From the NCBI GenBank assembly GCA_000729835.1, contig JFHB01000328.1:1-22240 (forward strand): DNA of 22,240 bases, written 5' to 3'. Below the pieces are notes generated by a model that made no database searches, was not told the DNA's origin, and was given only the letters and a program-made list of their open reading frames with translations. Source of the stretch: Atkinsonella hypoxylon. Lineage: Eukaryota > Ascomycota > Sordariomycetes > Hypocreales > Clavicipitaceae. Positions 1-10,600 of this stretch are shown piece after piece. How positions within the stretch are numbered: the first letter of the stretch is position 1; each line of letters begins with the position of its first letter. The position numbers were made by a program, and so were the translations under genes.

Positions 1-180
1 TCACCTTAAGGTTACAGGTTCGAACTAGCGCAGAACAGCTTCTAGGCGGGTTAAGTCCTAGGGCGACAGGGGGGTCTAACCTAGGCTAACAAGGCGATAG
101 ATCCTTGGGGGTGCGTAGTATTACAACTAGCTTCTAGCTAACAACGAAGAGACTGTGTGTAACAGAGGAGCTATATAACG

Positions 181-201
181 GACTAGGTCTTTAACCTAGT
201 C
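181..201. repeat. Perfect 8-bp stem-loop
   Basis: GACTAGGT at 181-188 pairs exactly with ACCTAGTC at 194-201 around a 5-nt loop. No T-run follows, so it is not a bacterial-type terminator. It lies just beside the TATA-like sequence of the putative minus-strand LTR. Confidence 0.6.
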
Positions 202-219
202 TTATAATATAGATGCTAA

Positions 220-247
220 TTGTACAAGAGTCACACGACTTGTACAA
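220..247. repeat. Inverted repeat TTGTACAAG / CTTGTACAA
   Basis: TTGTACAAG at 220-228 is the exact reverse complement of CTTGTACAA at 239-247. The ten intervening bases hold a further AGTC/GACT pair that can form if two bases bulge. This is a dense dyad typical of LTR control regions, but no function can be assigned from sequence alone. Confidence 0.65.
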
Positions 248-303
248 TACGTATCCTTTTGTTGCAATTAGTAGTGGGCACACTAGGATTGGGCTAACCC
301 CCA

Positions 304-350
304 CATGGAGTGCGCAGGCATCCGCTATGGCCCAATTGGGCCACTCCATG
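304..350. repeat. Nested palindromes: CATGGAGTG arms around GGCCCAATTGGGCC
   Basis: CATGGAGTG at 304-312 is matched by its reverse complement CACTCCATG at 342-350. Inside the right arm lies a perfect 14-bp palindrome, GGCCCAATTGGGCC, at 329-342, sharing its last base with that arm. The mixture of CCA, TGG and CAT sites shows that this stretch escaped RIP. It could be the tip of a minus-strand LTR. Confidence 0.65.
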
Positions 351-400
351 ACACTAGCTTCGTTAAAATTATAGAAGGAATAGGTCCTATTTTATAGGGT

Positions 401-2449
401 ATCCCTAAGGTTCCTATTAGTTCTATAGTGGATAATCCTTTAGAGGGAGAAATCGATAACCAGCAGTTAGAAGATAATTATACTCTTAAGTATCCTTATC
501 CTAGTCATCTAGATGTGCTAAATTATCCACTAGAACCTATAGAAAATCAAGCTCTTCTACCAAGCAACTCTATAGAAGCTATAGAGGCCCCTAAAGCCCC
601 TATATCTATAGAAGCCCCTCAGGCTAATATAGAACCTATAGAAGCTGAAGCTGAATCTATTAATGCTAATGCTATAGATTTAGATAGAGACATATTTTCC
701 TTAATCAAGGATCTATGCTTTAAGGCAAGGACTAAAGCAGCTATTACTTCTAATAGTAATAAGGATAAACTTCCTAATACGTGGAAGCAAGCCCTAAAAA
801 GCTCTGCTAAGCAGTATTAGATAGAAGCTACCTATAGCAAATTTAAGCAGCTATTAGCTGCTGGAACCTTTAAATTTATAGGGAAAGACTAAGTACCTAA
901 GGGCCGAAGAGTTCTAAAGAATAGGCTTATTTATAGGCTTAAAAAGGATAAAGAAAATAATCCTATTAAATATAAGGCCTGCCTTGTTGCTAAGGGATTT
1001 ATGCAAATAGAAGGTTAAGACTATCTAGAGACCTTTGCTGCAACTAGTATTCCTCCTAGCTAGCGTATATTATTAGCTCTTGCAGCTTTTAATAACTAGG
1101 AAGTTAAGCAAATTAACTTTATAGAAGCGTTTTTAAATAGCAAGCTAAAGGAAGCTATTTATATAGAAATCCCAGATAGATTCGTTAAATTTACAGAAGC
1201 AACGCTATTAGTAGCTAAGCTACTAAAAAGCTGTAATTACAAGCCCTCTAAAGAGCAAGTAATTAAGCTAGAAAAATCCCTCTATAGTCTAAAGCAAAGT
1301 CCTAAAGAATAGCAGCAAATTCTAACAGAATTACTTCAAAAGTATAGATTTAAACCTCTTATATCAGACCCAGCAGTCTTTTATAACCCAGCTACATCTA
1401 TATATATTGCTACTTATGTAGATAACTGTCTTTTAATTAGGCCTAATTTACGATATATTAATAAGCTTAAAAAGCTACTAAATTAAGCTTATCTAATAGA
1501 AGATAGAGGACTAGTAGAATTCTTCTTAGGCGTTTAAATCACCTATAATAGGTCTAAAAGGTCTATTAAAATCCATTAATCTTAATATATCCTTGAAGCC
1601 CTAGAAAGATTTAATATGCTAAATGCTAAGCTGGCTTCTATCCCTATACAGCTAGGAATCCTAAAGCAACTAGTTATAAAACCTCTCTTAAAATCCAATT
1701 ATAAGCTTTATTAGAGCATAATAGGCACTATAATGTACCTTATGTTGCTAACTAGGGCTGATATTGCTTTTTCCGTTCAGTAGCTATTAACCTTCCTAGC
1801 TAAGCCCTATATAGAGCATCTAAACGCCTCTAAGCACCTCCTTTAGTACTTAGGTAGTACTAGAAGCTTTACTATCGTTTATAAGCGTTCTAGTCTACAC
1901 TCTTTAGTAGGGTCTTCCTCTAAAAAGTCTTCTAATACTACTATTAGTTGTAAAGAAGTCTTAAAGACCCTCCTTAGTTATTGCAATAGCGATTTTACTG
2001 GTGATAAAGTCTCTTCTAAATCAACCTATACTTATCTATATAAGCTAGCTAGTGGACCTATTAGCTGGAAATCGAAAAAAGCTAGTACTATTGCTCTTTC
2101 CACTTTAGAAGCAGAATTTAATGCATTATCTAAAGCTATTAGGGAATTAGAGTGGCTTTACAGCCTTTTTAAGGAGATAAAGCTGCCTTTAACCCCTTCT
2201 ATTCCTATTAGGTGTAATAATTAAGGTGCTATAGTTACTGCTTACAACCTAACGTTATATAGTAAAACTAAGCACACCCTTTTGAAGTTTAACTACATTA
2301 GGGAAAAGATTTATAAAGGTATAGCTAAGGTTAGTTATATTAATACAAATTAGATGCTAGCAGATAGCCTAACTAAGCCTCTTGCTATTTAAAAGCATTA
2401 ACAATTTATTAAGTTACTAGAGCTTTCTAGCTAGCTTATAAAAGCAACA
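401..2449 (+). pseudogene. Copia-1 pol remnant (linker, RT, RNase H)
   Basis: One frame runs the whole length and is broken by many TAG/TAA codons but by no frameshift. The only open part is 428-820 (130 codons), a Glu/Ala/Ile/Pro-rich linker with repeats such as IEAPKAPISIEAP. Then come copia RT blocks: KACLVAKGF with a following Q..G.DYLETF (about 980-1030), RILLALAA, KLEKSLYSLKQSP (about 1270-1305), and the catalytic box as YVDN at 1415-1426 instead of YVDD. RNase H follows: CNSDFTGDK near 1980-2010, SWKSKKASTIALSTLEAEF near 2060-2120, TKH near 2266, and ADSLTKPL at 2360-2383, the classic copia C-terminal motif. Stops sit at Trp or Gln positions, as expected from TGG and CAG/CAA mutation. 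The product cannot be made, so this is a dead gene. The start at 428 is simply the first ATG of the fragment. Confidence 0.9.
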
Positions 2450-2675
2450 AAAGCACTTAAAAAATCGAAAAGCAACGAAAAACAGTTAAAAATCGAAAAC
2501 AACAAAAACAATTAATAACAACTAGTTATATTCAACTATAACTACCCTGGAATTGCTAGAATTAGTTATGTTATTTAGTTTTGTTATTAGTACTGTATTT
2601 CGTTAGTTAATTCTAACTTAGATATCCTTTAAAGGAGCTAAGTTGCTTGTAGAACTAGTTACTTCTTACATTTCT

Positions 2676-2683
2676 AGAGGGAG
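2676..2683 (+). promoter_or_regulatory. Copia-1 polypurine tract
   Basis: AGAGGGAG lies directly against the LTR start TGTTAAAAATAAG. Its position and composition match the primer site for plus-strand DNA synthesis in LTR retroelements. The same tract occurs as CTCCCTCT next to the LTR of Copia-2. Confidence 0.8.
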
Positions 2684-2805
2684 TGTTAAAAATAAGCTAC
2701 CCTGTATAGTCTATTTTTATGCTTGCTAGTTGCCTATTAGTTGCTCTATTACGTAACCCTAACTAGGTCTTGTTACGTTAATTTTTGGTAGAGATATCAC
2801 TGTTA

Positions 2806-2824
2806 CTAGATGCGAAACATCTAG
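2806..2824. repeat. LTR hairpin CTAGATG / CATCTAG
   Basis: This is a 7-bp perfect stem (2806-2812 with 2818-2824) and a 5-nt loop, inside the Copia-1 LTR. The Copia-2 LTR keeps the stem at 14552-14570 although its loop has changed from CGAAA to a T-rich form that extends the pairing by one base. Confidence 0.6.
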
Positions 2825-3303
2825 ATTTAACTAAGGCAAAGTTGCCTAACCTATAGTTAACTTTAACAGCGATTTTCTCTACAACTAGCAATAGTAGAAA
2901 TTCAAGAAGTATACCATTTAAAAGCTAAGAATTAGGGCTATCTAATAGTATAATTGTTAGATAAGGTTGCTTATAAGGGTTGCTTGTTATTAGTGGAATT
3001 TGTTAAATTATGCACGTAAGCGTCTCGTTTGTATAGCCGTAAGTCGATTTTTTTGTTTTTATATAGTAAATCTTTTTGCGGAAATTATAAAGTAGCCTAT
3101 AAGCCCCTTCTAGCGACTATAGCCTGCTAATATAGTTAGTAGGTCTATAAGGGACTAGAAAGATTCGAGATCCTACCCTTACTAAGTTCGTTACAGCGCT
3201 CTTAATATAAAGATACCACTATTACAGTTATCTATTGCCTCTACGTGATTTAGTACTATACACTACAGCTTGATTTAGGCCGCTGCTGCTTCCACTACGT
3301 AAT

Positions 3304-3320
3304 AATTGCTAGGAGCAATT
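3304..3320. repeat. LTR hairpin AATTGCT / AGCAATT
   Basis: This is a perfect 7-bp stem with an AGG loop, 68 bp from the LTR end. The same 17 bases occur as their reverse complement in the Copia-2 LTR. Confidence 0.6.
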
Positions 3321-3388
3321 ACAGGTGCTGAATATAAGAGACTACTACCCTCTTCTATCTAGTCCTGTAATCCCTATTATTTTCAATA

Positions 3389-4321
3389 GATCCTTATAGT
3401 TTTAAGGAAGCTTTTTAGCTATAATTAAATAATTAAAGGTGCTAATAAAGATAATAAGAAAGAGGCTATATAGAAAGGTAGTTATAAGAAGAAAGAAAAA
3501 AGATAAATACAATTAGTTAAAAAGAATATTATAAATTACTTAATAAGTTTGCAGCTATTAAAGTCTTAGTATATATTTACTGTTAGCCTTTACTAAATTA
3601 CAATAATTATAAACAGCTATTAACTAAGGATTTATTAAGATAATACTAGCTATAATATAGCCTATATTTTTACTCTCTCTCTCTCTTTATTCCTTTATTT
3701 TTATAATATTTTTATTATAAGTATCTACCTAAGCTCTTTTTTACCTTTTATTTTTTAAAAGCTATTTAATCTCTACTACTAAGATAGAAAATAAATACTA
3801 GAAACCTATTTCTAAAACTAGCTTTAGAGTTATATATAAAGGATAAATATATTACTTTAGGACATTAAGAAACCTATTAATATACTATATTATAGTGTAG
3901 GTCTATAAGCTAGTTAGCAATTTCTTTTATATAGAAGAGTAAGATTAAGTAGATTTACCTCTTAAAAAGCTCTATAAGTGCTAGCTACTTCTCTTTTAGT
4001 AACGTTTTAAGTAGCCTTCTTTTAGCCTACTACTTTATTAGAATTACAATTTAAATAACTTTAAGCTTATAGAATTAATATAGCCTAGCTAGAGTTTAGT
4101 AATCTAGTTTAATTATCTTAATAACATTTATAGCTTTCTAATAAAATCCTTTAAGTAAAAGACTTATTGTAGATAGTTAAATTAATTCTAGCTTACTACT
4201 ATAGTAAGAATTATTACTTATAGAATTAAGTATATAGTAGTTATCTTTAAGGAGTCTTTTATAATTAATATAGAAGAGATAAACTAAAGTAAGATTATAG
4301 AACTTATAGGTTAAAAGGTAT
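3389..4321 (+). repeat. Gypsy-1 left (5') LTR segment, 933 bp
   Basis: It is homologous base for base to 13055-13987, with the same length and so no net indel. In a hand comparison of the first ~200 bp I found eight differences, all transitions. It carries a (CT)n run at about 3673-3686, also present in the right copy. The true LTR is longer at both ends: its beginning was cut by Copia-1, and its end cannot be located because Copia-2 cut the partner. No coding potential is seen. Confidence 0.85.
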
Positions 4322-5545
4322 ATAGAATTAAAGATAAGTTTTAACTTATTTCCTACTATTATAATATAAGCTATAACCCTTCTGCTTTATACAATAAAAT
4401 AAGTAAGTAAAGGCTTATTACTAGTGTGTTGCGGCGGGGTTACCCCCTTGCGCTCTTATATTAGCTTTGCAAGGGATGCTACATACAGATTTTTCTCTAT
4501 AAGAGTGCGCATCGCCTAGACATCTAGATAGTTTAAGTAAGCAAGCGCGTAAGCAGCTTCTGCTAGTTCTTTTTAGGCTTTTGCTCTTTTAATTAATTAA
4601 TATCTTTTAGCCTACTTTAATTTACAATACTTAATGCTTAAGAGATATTACTTTGCTGCTAGTAACACTTTCCCTAACTCTTTAATATATTTAGCTCCTT
4701 TTTGCGTATATATATCTTCTAAGCTGCAATTAATATTTTATTTCTACCTTTTTAAACTATTTAATCTTCTTATATACTATTGTTTAATAGTATATACCGT
4801 TAAGTATCTTGCTCTTTACTAATTCTCTTTAATCTTAATGTACACTATATTGTTACCTACTTTAGTGTAAGCTATATAGTTATTTAGAGGTTTAGTTTTA
4901 AGTTAATAAAAATAGAGGCTTTACTAGGGACTTATTCTAATTAAAGCGCATTATATAATTAAAAGGTTTTTTATAGAGATCTTAAAAGAAAGAAGAAAAA
5001 GCTGCTAAGCATTAAAGATAAAAGAGCACTTTAGCTTAAATATTTCTAATATAAGAAAGAAGAAAATTATAGAAATAAAAGCTCTATATTATAAGGGATT
5101 ATTTAATTAAGAAAGAAAAAAAATTTCTGCAGCTTTTTTAAGCTAAGAAAAGCTAGGCCTAGTTAAAGATAATTACTATATTGTAAATACTAGCTAGCCT
5201 ATTTAACCTCTATTTTACTCTTAGCTAAAATAGCCTTAATATAGTAAAAAGGAAGTTTTTAGGTCCCTTAAACGTTATAATTATTTAATTATAGAGAAAA
5301 ATTTCTCTTTTATCCTTATTTTAGCAGTTATCTTTATATTTACTGTTATTAGTAATTAAGTTCTTAGCCTTTATATTTTAGCGTTAAGAGCTTATATAAC
5401 TATAGAAGTAGAAGGTAAAAGCATTAAAAGTATAGCTAATATAGAGAATTATATATATTACACTCTTTCTACTAAGTAAGATTAATTATTCTTTTTATAC
5501 CTACTTTCTATATTAAGCTATTTTACTAGTTATTTATATAAGTTT
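4322..5545 (+). other. Gypsy-1 rest of LTR, primer-binding region and leader
   Basis: I see no recognisable gene. The stretch must contain the end of the 5' LTR, the tRNA primer-binding site and the gag leader, but none can be located with confidence. It includes the GC-rich island at 4426-4562. The short frame at 4634-4822 is hydrophobic, low-complexity and has no homologous motif; I regard it as chance. A Lys-rich frame around 4963-5140 could be an N-terminal gag part, but I cannot support it. Confidence 0.5.
4426..4562 (+). other. GC-rich, RIP-poor island with hairpin and TATA-like box
   Basis: It contains GCGGCGGGG, a GGGGTTACCCCC dyad, and arms GCGCTCTTATA (4450-4460) and TATAAGAGTGCGC (4498-4510) that are reverse complements apart from a two-base insertion. 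CTCTATAAGAG resembles a TATA box. The short word CTAGT precedes (4421-4425) and follows (4563-4567) the island, which could be a target duplication, but CTAG words are frequent here. It may be the core promoter or R region of the Gypsy-1 LTR, or a small later insertion. Confidence 0.4.
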
Positions 5546-6727
5546 AGTATTCTATATCTCTTAAAGAAAAGTATAAGCTCTATATCTAAAGTAGCTAATA
5601 CTAGCTCTAGCTAATCTAGTAAATCTTCTAAAAAAGTTGTTTTAAAACCTAAGATTACAATAGAATTAAATACTTAAGATAAAAAGGCTAATACTAGTAG
5701 CACTATAGCTATACTTTATAAGGCTCTTACTAAAGCTATAGGTAAAGCTATTAGAAAGCAGTAAGCTTAAGCTACCTTTAATAAGAAGTTTAATATATAT
5801 TAATTTAAAGGAGAGAATATTCTTAATTACTTAACTAGCTTTAAGCTAAAGATAGAGACTTTATTTATTCTAAAGGAAAACTAGTAGAAAATATTTATTT
5901 ATTATATTAACCTATTAATCTATAAGTATATAAAGGTTATTTATACCTTATATAATTAGAAAGAAGCTAAAAAGTAGCTTTTACTTTAGTATAAAGCTAC
6001 TCCTTAGAATTAAAAGAAGTAAGCTAATAAAAAGCTTAAAGACCTAAAGAGAAACTATTTAAGAACTATAAAGAACACTCTTTATTAGCTTTAAGAATAT
6101 TAAGCTGCTATAATTAGCACTAAGCTCTATATATAGTGTAGTGTAACCTTTTAGTCTAATTATATTTATAAAGCCTTACTAAATACTATACTTACTAGTT
6201 TTATAGATTAAATAAAAGTTACTAAAGCTAAGTTTATTGCAATACTCTATAGAGAGTTATTAGAGCAGCTTAGCTAGTATATATAAGCTAGAATAAAGCT
6301 AAAAGACTGTAATTCTAGACTCTATAATAATAGAAAAAACTACCTTTATATACCTTTAGGCAGAAGAAGTTCTAAGCATTATAGTATAAGTAATTTTAGT
6401 TATAAAGCTAAGGAAATTATATAGCTTATTTTAGAAGTAAAAGATTAAATAAATAATTTAACCTAGAAGTTTAAAGATATAAAGATTATACTTATAAAGT
6501 AAGTAGTTTTAAAGATAGATATTATAAAGCTTTTTAAAGAGAAATTTAGGAAGAAGAAGAAGAAAAGGCAGAATATATATATTAACGCTATTAATATATA
6601 TAATAATGCCTAGAGCTTTAGGACCTATACAACTAGAAGCTATATAAAGCAGTATTACTGCTATTACTGTAGTAAGGAAGGTTATTATATAGATTAATAC
6701 TAGTTTTACTAGTATAATAATAAGATT
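5546..6727 (+). pseudogene. Gypsy-1 gag remnant
   Basis: This is the capsid-like protein of the retroelement. The frame (codon starts 2 modulo 3) gives a Ser/Lys-rich N-terminus, then FKGEN and LNYLTSFKLKIETLF (about 5808-5865), resembling the F.GEN...FL..Y start of the gag domain in fungal gypsy elements. Near the end is a CCHC zinc knuckle, read as CYYCSKEGYYID: the Cys pair is intact at 6659-6670, while the His (CAT/CAC to TAT) and last Cys (TGC to TAC) have become Tyr. Many TAA/TAG stops interrupt it. No ATG survives at a plausible start, because ATG contains the mutated TpG step, so the left limit is only where I first recognise the frame. It continues without a frame change into pol. 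Confidence 0.75.
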
Positions 6728-7699
6728 AGCTTTATAAAGTATAATTAAAGAGTAAGTATTTTAACAGTAAAATTAAATAATCTAGTACTACCTATTCTTA
6801 TATAAAGCTTTCTTAGTATAAAAAGTTATCTTTATAGGCTTATAGTGTTCTAGGTTAATTACTTTAACTACTATATTATAAAATAGTATTATTCTTAAGT
6901 TAAAGAATTTAGTAGAAAAATATTAAACTATTAGAAGCTTAATAAGAAAAAGAGAGAAACATTAGATTAAATCTTTAATAAGATTAATATTTCTAATTAT
7001 TACCTAATATAGATTCTACTAGAAGCTATCCTTAAGAGGAACCTTATTAACAGTACTACAGTAACTTTAACGTTTAAGATAAAGGAATATAGACCTAGAA
7101 GAACTCTTTATATACTAATTAAGGAGAGAATTATAGCTTAGCCCTTTAGAGTTTATACTATAAGAATATAACGCTTTACTAAGTAAGAAAAAGCTTTAGA
7201 AAACTAGGCAAAAAGGAAAGAAAAGAAAGCTAAAAAAGATAGCTTTATAGATATAAAAGTATAGCTTCTTATGCAATTATTTAAAGATATTTTTTAGAAA
7301 AAGATTAAAGTTAGCTTATAAGACCTATATTAACTAATGCTTATACTTATAGAAGCAATAAAGAATAAATACTTAATATAAGTAAATAGTATTAATAAAG
7401 TCTATTATATTAATAGAATAAGTGCTAAAGTTATACCTCTATATTCTATTCTAAGGAAGAGGTAAAGAGTTAAGGAGCAAAAAGATTAATTAATTAATAT
7501 TATTAAGATAATGTTTACTATAGTTAAAAAGGCAATAGAAAACAATAAGGAAGATATTACTAATAAATATATAAAATAGCTGCTTAGTAGTATCTAGAAG
7601 GATTTATAGAACGTTATATAAGAATATATAGGAAATTATATTAAAGAGAAGAAGTTTATTATAGACCTATAGATAAATATATTTTATATTAAAGAATTA

Positions 7700-10600
7700 A
7701 ATAGTATTTTAAAGCTAAAAGCAATTATAAGTTATTTATAGAACTTACCTTACCTTTAAGTATAACTTAAAAGCCTAAACTCTTTACTTATTAATAGTTT
7801 TATAGATTATAGTTTATAAAGGAATATTATTACTAAGGACCTTATTAAAGAGCTTAATTTAAAAATAACTCTAATAAAGCAAAAAACTACTACTATATCT
7901 TTTACATTATATAAGCTTATAATGTTAAAAGAGGTAATAATAAAGCTATACCTTAGAAACGTTTAAATGCTAATTTGCTTTTATATTATACTAAAGTCTT
8001 TATATATATAATTAATCCTTAAAATGCCTTTTATATATATAGCTAAAGTTACCTTTAAGTACAATAATAAAGGAGGTAAGCTTCTCTTAAAGTGCTATTT
8101 TAGTAATATTATATTAGTCTTAAGGGTTACTAGAAGTGTTAAATAGAAGACTACAATAGATAAAGTAATAGCTACTAGCGTTAATTTAATCTTAATTAAT
8201 AAGTTATTTAAAGATTTAGTCTATAATTAAATAGTTAAAAAGGGTCTTAAAGCTAAGTTAAATAATAATAAGGAGCTAGTACTTATAATAGAGAATAAGA
8301 GTGTAGCTATTATTAACCTTATAATAAAGGGAATAGCTAACTAGTATAGAAGCTAACTTAAAGAGGCTATAAAGGAGATTTAGCCCTTAAGGCAATTATA
8401 ACTAATTAATCTAAAGGTAAATATATTATATAAGTAGAAAGCTAATAAGATTCTACTAAAAGACAATATTCCCTTAAATAGGTCTATACTTAATAGAGAC
8501 CTTAAGTAGAAATAGAAGAAGTAGAAAGAGGCAAAAGTACACTTAAATAAATTAAGAAAATATACTAAATATATTATAGAAAGATTTAGCAAAAAACCCT
8601 TAGGATTCTAAATAATAAAAGAGCGCTTAGATTAAATAGTTAAATAAGTGTAAGAATATTTAATAGTAAAAGAAGTTAATATTTTTAAGGAAATCCTTTA
8701 TAACTAAAAGGCAGTACTAATATAAGACTTATTAAAGTATAGAAAGATTAATTCCTTAGTTATACTGCCTTAAGTTATCTATACTATTGCTTATAGAGCT
8801 TAGAAAGTAAAGTTAATACTAATACCTATTAGCCTATAAAAGAGACTAATTAATTTATTAAAAAAGAAGCTTTAGTATAGGTTATTAGAAGAGAGTTATA
8901 GATCTTATAGAAACCCTTACTTTTTAGTAATAAAGAAAGATAAAGAGATATAGCTAATACTATTTATAATAGCTTATAATAAGATTACAATATAGAATGC
9001 CTATATTCTAGAAGGAGTAAAGGCTTTTAGCGAAGAATTTAGAATATATAAAATACTTTTAGTTATTAATTTACTGTTAAGCTATAACTAGGTGCTGCTT
9101 ATAGAGAAAAGTAAGGACTTAACAATAATTTTAACAGTAATAGAGCTTTTATAACTTTATATACTTCCTTAAGGAGTAACTAACTCTATTACTTAATTTA
9201 TTTAAATAGTAAGAAGAATTCTTTTTAACCTAATTCCTTACACTTATAAGCCTTTCTTAGATAATATTACAGTAAAAGAGCTTACTACTACTTATAATAG
9301 AGAGGAAGTATTACTTAATATATAAAGATATATTATAGAATATTTAATTAATATTAATAAAGTTCTTATTAATATTAAGCTAGCTAGTTATACTATATCT
9401 ACTGTAAAATTAAAGCTATACTAAAAGACTATAGAGATTATTAGATTTATATATAGCACTAATAGAAGAAAACCTTTAGAAGTAAAGGTAATAAAGATCC
9501 TAGAGTAAATAGAGTATAAAAATGTTTTTAAGGTTAAATCCTTTTTTAGGCTTATAAGCTATTATTATATTTAGGTATAGTATTACTCTATAAAAGCTAA
9601 GCCTCTTATAATCTTACTTAAGAAAAGTGCTAAGTAGACTTAAGGACTAAACTAGAAGAACGCTATAGAGGTCCTTAAGTATATAATAATAACTACACTA
9701 GTTCTTATAATAATTAATCTTAGCCTAAGCGCTAGAGAAATTATATTAATAGTTAATATAAGCTTAAAAGAATAAAGAGCAGTTTTAATATAAATTGTTA
9801 ATAGGCAATAACACTCTATATAATATAAAAGTAAATATTAAAGCAATTTAGAAATTAAGTATAATAGAATAAAGTAGGAATATAGAGCTATTATTTATAT
9901 ATTAAAAAGGCTATAAATTTATCTCTATAGAGTTCCTTTTACTCTAAAGACTAATTCTTAGGTACTTATATATTAGCTTAATAGCGCTATTAATAACGTT
10001 CTAAGCGCACTTATTACGCAATAGATTAGTTATATTATACTGTTTAATTTTATAGCTAAATATATTCTAGGAGAAAAGAATAAAATAGCTAATACTTTAT
10101 TATATAAAGAAGGTAGGCCTTTTAATGTATTAAATTAAGCAGCTAAAGGGAATATTAAAGATTTTATTAACCTATAGCTTAACATTAATAAGATTTAGCT
10201 ATATAATAAAGTATACTATACTCCTAGAACTTAATAAATTATAGATTTCCTTTTAACGTTATAAAGACTATTTAATTTAAATAAGAGTAAGTATAAGCAA
10301 CTTTATATAAGTACTAAGTAATACTTCTTAGATAAAGGCCTATTATAGAAGAGACTAACTAGTATAATAAAGGGTTCTACCTTAGTTGTTAAAGACTTAA
10401 TATAATAGAAGAAGATTATTAAAGCTTTATATAAGTAAATAGATTATAAAGGTATAGAAGTTATATTTTAAGTAGTTAGAATTAAGTACTTTTAGAAAGA
10501 GCTCTAGAATATAGTTTAAGTAATAATTTCTTATTATAAGGTATACTAAAAGTTTGCTCCTTAGAGGCCTAAAGAACTATTAATACTAGTAGCTTTAAGC

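Larger units (their letters stand above)
1..360 (-). other. GC-richer, weakly mutated LTR-like segment
   Basis: I find no protein motif here. Base composition differs sharply from the rest of the window: TGG, TGA, CCA, TCA and CpG are common, so the segment has largely escaped the mutation that saturates its neighbours. Read on the minus strand it looks like the start of an LTR: TGTCATGG at about 355, a TATA-like TTATATAG near 171-178, then pyrimidine-rich sequence. It is packed with inverted repeats (listed separately). The Copia-1 coding remnant begins abruptly to its right. It could be the edge of a younger retroelement pointing left, or a single-copy host sequence. The LTR reading is inference; the composition break is directly visible. 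Confidence 0.35.
361..3388 (+). mobile_element. Copia-1: 5'-truncated Ty1/copia retrotransposon
   Basis: This is a Ty1/copia-type element lacking its 5' LTR, gag, protease and integrase. What remains, in order, is the integrase-RT linker (from about 401), reverse transcriptase, RNase H, a 3' noncoding stretch, a polypurine tract (2676-2683) and a complete 3' LTR (2684-3388). The 3' end is precise: the LTR terminates and the next base is homologous to base 13055 in the right Gypsy-1 LTR, so the element inserted into the left Gypsy-1 LTR. The left boundary is approximate, placed where the GC-richer segment gives way. Copia-2 on the minus strand is a close relative truncated at almost the same point. 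Confidence 0.85.
2684..3388 (+). repeat. Copia-1 3' LTR (705 bp)
   Basis: It begins TGTTAAAAATAAG and ends TTATTTTCAATA; the Copia-2 copy ends TTTTCAACA, which restores the TGTT...AACA terminal inverted repeat, so the final C here has become T. It aligns along its full length with 13988-14681 reverse-complemented, with an ~10-bp deletion in that copy. It contains two strong stem-loops (2806-2824 and 3304-3320). The following bases, GATCC, would be the 5-bp target duplication, but the left copy is lost, so this cannot be verified. Confidence 0.9.

Noticed and set aside
10..40. tRNA-like T-loop word GGTTCGAAC
   Set aside because: The flanking five-base arms do not pair, and no acceptor, D or anticodon arm can be folded around it.
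3389..3393. GATCC as proven target-site duplication of Copia-1
   Set aside because: The 5' end of Copia-1 is missing, so the second copy cannot be seen. It remains only a candidate, as does GGTAT for Copia-2.
3671..3690. CT microsatellite
   Set aside because: It is part of the Gypsy-1 LTR and repeated at the same place in the right LTR (about 13339-13353). It is not an independent feature.
4634..4822. Open frame of 62 codons on the plus strand
   Set aside because: It is rich in Leu, Tyr and Phe from AT-rich sequence, shows no motif, and lies in the noncoding leader of Gypsy-1. Chance openness is enough to explain it.
5100..8000. Possible ciliate-like or otherwise reassigned genetic code
   Set aside because: TAG replaces Trp as well as Gln, and a TGG/TAG allele pair exists between the two Copia copies; mutation explains the pattern.
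8380..8592. Open frame of 70 codons on the minus strand
   Set aside because: It is antisense to the Gypsy-1 pol remnant between protease and RT. It is hydrophobic and low-complexity, as expected of the reverse strand of Lys/Glu-rich coding sequence.
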